Below, one piece after another: positions 60,180 to 64,000 of a DNA stretch of 64,000 nucleotides; the first letter of the stretch is position 1, and every line of letters begins with the position of its first letter. The DNA lies in the NCBI GenBank assembly GCA_963734025.1, contig CAVTFR010000011.1, positions 186,001 through 250,000 of the forward strand, read 5' to 3'. The position numbers and the translations under genes are program-made. Source of the stretch: JACVRW01 sp963734025 (lineage in GTDB: Bacteria; Actinomycetota; Thermoleophilia; Solirubrobacterales; Thermoleophilaceae). The notes below the pieces were generated by a model, which worked only from the letters and a program-made list of their open reading frames with translations, did not search any database and was not told where the DNA came from.

Positions 60180-60209
60180 GTGAGATTAGCTCCCGCGGGC
60201 CGCGCATGA
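60180..60209 (+). CDS. leader peptide 0 (MRLAPAGRA)
   Basis: A nine-codon ORF, GTG 60180 to TGA 60207-60209. TAGCCT 7 bases upstream would make it leaderless. Its stop overlaps the next ATG (ATGA at 60206-60209). Contains GCGGGC-type GC-rich codons and one TTA. Confidence 0.4.
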   Translation: MRLAPAGRA

Positions 60210-60253
60210 GGTCATCGGTGCGCGCCCGGCCGAGCCGGGCGCTTCCGCAATGA
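60206..60253 (+). CDS. leader peptide 1 (MRSSVRARPSRALPQ)
   Basis: A 15-residue ORF that starts on the stop of peptide 0 and stops on the start of peptide 2 (ATGA at 60250-60253). It carries four Arg codons, the first being the rare AGG directly after ATG. A 9-bp hairpin lies inside it (60222-60230 with 60234-60242). Confidence 0.45.
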   Translation: MRSSVRARPSRALPQ

Positions 60254-60293
60254 GGGCATCGGTGCGCGCCCGGCCAAGCCGGGCGCTTCCGCA
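60206..60293 (+). repeat. 44-bp tandem duplication with internal hairpins
   Basis: Copies 60206-60249 and 60250-60293 differ at only two positions. Each begins ATGAGG or ATGAGGG-like and holds GCGCCCGGC, a 3-base loop (CGA or CAA), GCCGGGCGC and then TT. The first bases of a third unit are the start of the aminotransferase gene. The period is 44, so each ATG is out of frame with the next. Confidence 0.9.
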
Positions 60294-60297
60294 ATGA
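60250..60297 (+). CDS. leader peptide 2 (MRASVRARPSRALPQ)
   Basis: The duplicate of peptide 1 with one amino-acid change (S3A) and one silent change (CCG to CCA). It overlaps the aminotransferase start by 4 bases (ATGA at 60294-60297). It contains the second hairpin (60266-60274 with 60278-60286), which would cover the approach to the aminotransferase start. Confidence 0.45.
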   Translation: MRASVRARPSRALPQ

Positions 60298-61625
60298 GCA
60301 CCTCTCGCGATCTCGAGCGCTACGCGGGCCTCTTCGCCTCCCGCACGAGGGTCATGAAGTCATCTGTGATGCGTGACCTGATGGCCGTCACGGCGCGGCC
60401 CGAGGTCATCTCGCTCGCCGGCGGCCTGCCGGACACCAGCAGCTTCCCGCCCGAGACGTTCGCCGCCGTTGCGCAGCGGATCGCCGCCGAGTCGTGCGCC
60501 AAGGCTCTCCAGTACGGGCCCACCGAGGGCCTGCCGGAGACGAAGGAGTGCATAGCCCAGGTGATGGCGGCCGAAGGCATGCACGCGGACCCCGAGGACA
60601 TGATCGTCACGACCGGCGGCCAGCAGGTCATCGACCTCGTCGCCAAGACGCTCATCGACCCGGGGGACGTCGTGATCGCCGAAGGCCCCACCTATCCGGG
60701 CGCGGTGCCGGTCTTCTGCGCCTACCAGGCCGACGTCGTGCAGATCGAGATGGACGGCGCCGGGATGCGCGTCGACCTGCTCGAGGAGGCGCTCGAGCGA
60801 CTCGAGCGCGAGGGCCGGCGGCCGAAGTTCATCTACACCGTCCCGACCTTCCAGAACCCGGCGGGCGAGACGCTCTCGCTCGCGCGCCGCAAGCGGCTCG
60901 TCGAGATCGCCCACGAGCGCGAGCTGCTCGTCCTCGAGGACAACCCCTACGGGCTGCTCCGCTATGAGGGCGAGCGGCTGCCGCCTCTGTACCGGCTCGA
61001 CGGCGGTGTCTTCGTCATGTACCTCGGCACCTTCTCGAAGATCCTCTCGCCCGGCATCCGGCTCGGTTGGGTGGTCGCCCCGCCGCCCGTGCTCGACAAG
61101 ATCAACCTGGGCAAGCAGGGCGCCGACCTCTGCACCTCGACCCTCTCGCAGCTGATGGTGAAGGCTTACTTCGAGCGCGGCCGCTGGGAGGACTACGTCG
61201 AGTCGCTGACCGATACCTACCGCACCCGGCGCGACACGATGCTCGACGCGCTTGCCGAGCACTTCCCTCCTCAGGCCGAGTGGACGCGTCCGGGCGGCGG
61301 CTTCTTCATCTGGGCGACGCTGCCCGATTTCATCGACACAACCGACCTGCTCGCGCGGGCGCTGCGGGAGAACGTCGCATTCGTGCCCGGTGAAAGCGCC
61401 TTCCTCGACGGCCGCGGCCGCTCGTCCATGCGGCTCAACTTCTCCGGCTCGGACGAGGACGGGATCCGCGAGGGCATCCGCCGCATCGGCGAGGTCGTGA
61501 CCGAGCAGCTCCAGCTCTACGGCACGCTCACGGGCGAGCTGCGCGTCGAGCAGCCCGGGGCCGGTGGCGAGGTCGTGCCGATGCCGACGCCTGCCGAGCG
61601 CGAGCGGCGGGCGCGCGGCACATGA
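60294..61625 (+). CDS. PLP-dependent aminotransferase, fold type I (2-aminoadipate/LysN-like)
   Basis: 443 residues. Aspartate-aminotransferase fold: VISLAGGLPDTSSFP, LQYGPTEGLPETKECI, TTGGQQVIDLVAKTLIDPG, PTYPGAVPVF, YTVPTFQNPAGETLS, DNPYGLLRYEG, the PLP lysine in LGTFSKILSPGIRLGW. Close in pattern to LysN/KAT-II and the MocR-associated group. A substrate such as 2-aminoadipate or an aromatic/branched amino acid is possible. It is coupled to ddl (ATGA) and preceded by the leader-peptide chain. The C-terminal 30 residues are a polar extension. Confidence 0.88.
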   Translation: MSTSRDLERYAGLFASRTRVMKSSVMRDLMAVTARPEVISLAGGLPDTSSFPPETFAAVAQRIAAESCAKALQYGPTEGLPETKECIAQVMAAEGMHADPEDMIVTTGGQQVIDLVAKTLIDPGDVVIAEGPTYPGAVPVFCAYQADVVQIEMDGAGMRVDLLEEALERLEREGRRPKFIYTVPTFQNPAGETLSLARRKRLVEIAHERELLVLEDNPYGLLRYEGERLPPLYRLDGGVFVMYLGTFSKILSPGIRLGWVVAPPPVLDKINLGKQGADLCTSTLSQLMVKAYFERGRWEDYVESLTDTYRTRRDTMLDALAEHFPPQAEWTRPGGGFFIWATLPDFIDTTDLLARALRENVAFVPGESAFLDGRGRSSMRLNFSGSDEDGIREGIRRIGEVVTEQLQLYGTLTGELRVEQPGAGGEVVPMPTPAERERRARGT

Positions 61626-62593
61626 AGAAGAACGCTGCGCGCGTCGCCGTCCTGAAGGGCGGCCGCTCGCTCGAGCGGCAGGTGTCGCTCCGCTCCGGGG
61701 CGCGCGTCGAGGACGCCCTCGGACGGCTCGGGCACGAGGTCGTTCCGATAGACGTCGGACCCGACCTGATCGCGCGCCTGCGGGAGGCGGAGCCGGAGCT
61801 TGCCTTCATCGCCATGCACGGCCGCGACGGCGAGGACGGCACCGTCCAGGAGCTGCTCGAGATCCTCGACATCCCCTACACGGGGTCGGGGGTGCTGGCC
61901 TGCGCGCGCTCGATCGACAAGGTGCTCGCGAAGCACCTGATGGTCGAGGCGGGCATCCCGACGCCCGACTTCTTCGCCTTCAACGAGACCGCCTTCCGCG
62001 AGCTCGGGGCGGCCGACGCGCTCGCCGCCATCGAGGAGCGCCTCGAGTTCCCGATCGTCGTCAAGCCCTCGGCCCAGGGCTCGGCCCTCGGGATCCGCTT
62101 TGCACGCAACGCGGCGGACGTGCCGGCGGCGCTCGTGGCCGCCTTCTCGTACGACTCGCGTGTGCTGCTGGAGCGCCACGTGGCGGGTCGCGACCTCGCC
62201 GTGTCGATTCTCGACGACGCCCCCCTGCCGGTCGTCGAGGCTGTGCCGCGCGACGACGAGTTCTACGACTTCGAGGCCCGCTACGAGATCGGCCGCACCG
62301 ACTTCGTCTGCCCGGCCGAGCTGCCCGACGGGGTGACCGAGGCCGCCCACGACCTGGCCCTGCGCACCTATCGGCTGCTCGGTTGCGCTGCGTTCGCGCG
62401 CGTCGACCTGATGCTCGACCCCGGTGGCGAGCTCACGGTGCTCGAGGCAAATCCGATTCCCGGGCTCACCGACACGAGCCTGCTGCCGCAGGCCGCCGAG
62501 GCGGCCGGCATCTCCTTCGACGCCCTGATCGAGCGGATACTCGCGCTGGCGCTCGCGCGGCGGCCCGCGGCCCAGCCGCTCGGGCCCGCCTAG
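61622..62593 (+). CDS. ddl: D-alanine--D-alanine ligase
   Basis: 323 residues. ATP-grasp: VAVLKGGRSLERQVSLRSG, FIAMHGRDGEDGTVQ, LDIPYTGSGVLACARSIDK, FPIVVKPSAQGSALGI, VLLERHVAGRDLAVSI, FARVDLMLDPGGELTVLE and ANPIPGLTDTSLLPQ. The omega-loop residue is Tyr/Phe type (FYDFEARYEIG), fitting D-Ala rather than D-Lac products. It supplies the peptidoglycan precursor. The 3' end overlaps the convergent nuclease gene by 4 bases. Confidence 0.95.
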   Translation: MKKNAARVAVLKGGRSLERQVSLRSGARVEDALGRLGHEVVPIDVGPDLIARLREAEPELAFIAMHGRDGEDGTVQELLEILDIPYTGSGVLACARSIDKVLAKHLMVEAGIPTPDFFAFNETAFRELGAADALAAIEERLEFPIVVKPSAQGSALGIRFARNAADVPAALVAAFSYDSRVLLERHVAGRDLAVSILDDAPLPVVEAVPRDDEFYDFEARYEIGRTDFVCPAELPDGVTEAAHDLALRTYRLLGCAAFARVDLMLDPGGELTVLEANPIPGLTDTSLLPQAAEAAGISFDALIERILALALARRPAAQPLGPA

Positions 62594-63123
62594 CGCTCGG
62601 GCTCGGGTTCCTCGGACTCCTCGGACTCCTCGGGCTCGTCGCCGCCCGCGAAGTCCTCGGGGGTCACGTTGTCGAGGAAGTCCTTGAACTTCTCGACGAC
62701 CTCCTCGGTGTCCTCCACCTCGTGCTCGAACTCGATCGCCGACTCCGAGATCACGTCCTCGGCGGCGAAGATCGGCGCGCCGGTGCGGACCGCGAGCGCG
62801 AGAGCGTCGGAGGGGCGTGAGTCGATCGGAATCTCGCGGCCGTTCAGCTGGAGCGTGACCTCGGCATAGAAGGTGTTCTCACGCAGCTCCGTCACGGCGA
62901 CGCGCGTGCAGGAGACCTCGAGCTCGGAGAGCATCTCGCTGATCAGGTCGTGCGTCATCGGCCGGGGCGTGTTCGCCCCCTGGAGCTTCATCAGGATGGC
63001 GGCCGCCTCGGGGTGCCCGATCCAGATCGGCAGGAACTTGTTCCCGTCGCGGGTCTTCAGCAGCACGATCGGCTGCTTGCCGACCATGTCGAAGCTGACG
63101 CCGTAAATGACCATCTCCTGCAT
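62590..63123 (-). CDS. bifunctional nuclease family protein (DUF151/BFN)
   Basis: 177 residues. BFN domain (1-135): VIYGVSFDMVGKQPIVLLKT, LPIWIGHPEAAAILMKLQG, RPMTHDLISEML, IDSRPSDALALAVRTGAPIF. A UVR-like or disordered acidic tail (EESEESEEPEPE) follows. Family members have RNase/DNase activity in plants; the bacterial role is unclear. ATG 63123 was preferred over ATG 63114; TAGACT lies 11 bases upstream. Confidence 0.88.
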   Translation of the reverse strand: MQEMVIYGVSFDMVGKQPIVLLKTRDGNKFLPIWIGHPEAAAILMKLQGANTPRPMTHDLISEMLSELEVSCTRVAVTELRENTFYAEVTLQLNGREIPIDSRPSDALALAVRTGAPIFAAEDVISESAIEFEHEVEDTEEVVEKFKDFLDNVTPEDFAGGDEPEESEESEEPEPER

Positions 63124-63180
63124 GGCTTCTCGACAGTCTAGTCCGGGTGGGAAGGCGTGCCATACGCCCTCCCCGAACGA

Positions 63181-63208
63181 CGAGGGGGCCCGTTCGCGGA
63201 CCCCCTCG
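63181..63208 (-). terminator. hairpin after tRNA-Ile
   Basis: CGAGGGGG (63181-63188) pairs with CCCCCTCG (63201-63208), with further pairing inside. It lies between the tRNA-Ile 3' end and the nuclease gene, both on the minus strand. There is no U-run. Confidence 0.55.
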
Positions 63209-63254
63209 GCACTCGCCTGTTGCGCACGATTATGCACCAGCGCGCCAGGCCGCA

Positions 63255-63328
63255 TGGGCGATCCTGGACTCGAACCAGGGACCTCGTCCTTATCAGAGAC
63301 GCGCTCTAACCGGCTGAGCTAATCGCCC
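63255..63328 (-). tRNA. tRNA-Ile (anticodon GAT)
   Basis: Minus strand: acceptor GGGCGAT (63328-63322) with ATCGCCC (63262-63256), discriminator A. Anticodon stem CGTCT/GGACG around loop CTGATAA gives GAT. T-arm CCTGG-TTCGAGT-CCAGG. CCA is not encoded. Confidence 0.96.
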
Positions 63329-63361
63329 GCGACGGGTGATGATAGCGCCGGCGCTGGGGGC

Positions 63362-64000
63362 TCAGGCGGCGCGCCGGAGACCTCGCGCGAGGAGCTGCTC
63401 GGCGAGCTGCACGGCCTCGGCCGGAGACTCGAAATCGAGCTCGACGCGACAGCCCTCGCCCCTCGCCTTGACGCGCACCTCGCGCCCCAGGGCCGCCGAG
63501 AGCGTATCCTCCGCCGCCGCCAGGGCCTCCTCCAGATCCGGGTGGATCACGGCTCTGGGCCTGCGCGGCTCCTCGTCGCCGGTCTCGGCCGCGCGCGCCC
63601 GGCGCTCGGTCTCGCGGACCGACCAGGCGGCGTCGCGCGCGTCGAACGCGAGCCGGCGCCGGGTGGCGTGGTCCTTGCACAGCAGGAGCGCGCGGCCGTG
63701 GCCCTCGCTCAGGTGGCCGTCCTCGATCAGCTCGAGCGCCTCCTCGGGAAGCTCGAGCAACCGGATCAGGTTCGAGATCGCGACGCGGCTGCGTCCGACG
63801 CGGCGGCCGACCTCCTCCTTGGTCAGCCCGAGGTCGTCGACCAGCATCGCGCAGGCGCGCGCCTCCTCGATCGCGTTGAGGTCGACCCGCGCCATGTTCT
63901 CGGCGAGCGCCAGGTCGAGTCGCTCCCAGTCCTCCGCCTCGCGGACCATGGCCGGAACGCTCTCGAGCTCCGCGATGCGGGCCGCGCGCAGCCGGCGCTC
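63362..64000 (-). CDS. parB: chromosome partitioning protein ParB (5' end missing)
   Basis: The frame is open through base 64000; 212 residues of the C-terminal part are present. The visible start (ERRLRAARIAELESVPAMVR) is the end of the CTP-binding N-domain motif G-E-R-R. The central HTH domain has LALAENMARVDLNAIEEARA, LTKEEVGRRVGRSRVAISNL and LLELPEEALELIEDGHLSEG, HGRALL, which binds parS. The C-terminal dimerisation helix ends at ARGLRRAA. ParB normally lies next to parA near oriC; parA would be beyond the window. Confidence 0.93.
   Translation of the reverse strand, partial: ERRLRAARIAELESVPAMVREAEDWERLDLALAENMARVDLNAIEEARACAMLVDDLGLTKEEVGRRVGRSRVAISNLIRLLELPEEALELIEDGHLSEGHGRALLLCKDHATRRRLAFDARDAAWSVRETERRARAAETGDEEPRRPRAVIHPDLEEALAAAEDTLSAALGREVRVKARGEGCRVELDFESPAEAVQLAEQLLARGLRRAA

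Noticed and set aside
60206..60293. CRISPR-like repeat
   Set aside because: Only two copies, directly adjacent with no spacer, and they contain ORFs phased to the next gene.

Overview
The window is a 64 kb stretch of high-GC chromosome, very probably from a deep-branching actinobacterium of the class Thermoleophilia (Solirubrobacterales/Gaiellales type). The reasons are strong GC codon bias, a Bacillus-type menaquinol:cytochrome c reductase (qcrABC), a TreT trehalose synthase beside a GT20 enzyme, a zinc-ligand S18 protein, an actinobacterial c-di-AMP riboswitch in front of a cell-wall hydrolase, and many start codons 6-9 bases after a TAnnnT box (leaderless transcripts). No phage, insertion sequence, CRISPR array or rRNA operon is seen. 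The placement of rpsF-ssb-rpsR-rplI-dnaB and parB suggests a region not far from oriC. This taxonomic call is inference.

Layout. 1-7.7 kb: a truncated MFS exporter, small stress/membrane proteins, tRNA-Arg(CCT), a divergent marR/usp pair with a palindromic operator, nudC and pyrE. 7.7-19.5 kb, cell envelope: c-di-AMP riboswitch plus M23 peptidase, L,D-transpeptidase, CPBP protease, HAD hydrolase, PIG-V-like mannosyltransferase, MscS channel, class A penicillin-binding protein, thiL, and a frameshifted M28-like membrane protein. 19.5-27.5 kb: response regulator/sensor kinase/HtrA protease (an MprAB-PepD-like module), an ATP-binding regulator, treT and a GT20 synthase, and a secreted trypsin-like protease. 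27.5-33.3 kb: rpsF, ssb, rpsR, rplI, dnaB, a DnaC-like loader and purA. 33.3-37.7 kb (minus): nucleotide-sugar genes (UDP-GlcNAc 2-epimerase, 6-dehydrogenase, hexapeptide acyltransferase) with two membrane proteins. 37.8-44 kb: a tiny leaderless gene, a class IV aminotransferase, a DipZ-type thiol-redox protein, tRNA-Lys, a STAS protein, tatAC, dcd and a zinc-ribbon protein.

44-52 kb (minus) is the respiration and tetrapyrrole block: polyprenyl synthase, menG, qcrC, qcrB and qcrA, then hemB, a fused AhbA-AhbB-like siroheme decarboxylase, hemL and a small unknown. 52-60 kb: an ABC-2 exporter, a YmdB-type phosphodiesterase, and a run of GT-C glycosyltransferases, GtrA and a type I phosphodiesterase. 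60-64 kb: an aminotransferase and ddl behind three tandem, stop/start-overlapping leader peptides, then a bifunctional nuclease, tRNA-Ile(GAT) and the 3' part of parB.

Most promising for follow-up: (i) the chain of three overlapping mini-ORFs, two of them a 44-bp tandem duplication with hairpins, leading into the aminotransferase/ddl operon; (ii) the fused AhbAB-like gene inside a heme operon; (iii) the widespread TAnnnT-N6-9-start architecture, including a 40-residue leaderless gene; (iv) three genes whose best start is CTG; (v) the metal-ligand-less M28-like protein. Two frameshifts (M23 repeat tail, M28-like gene) should be checked against raw reads before any biological interpretation.
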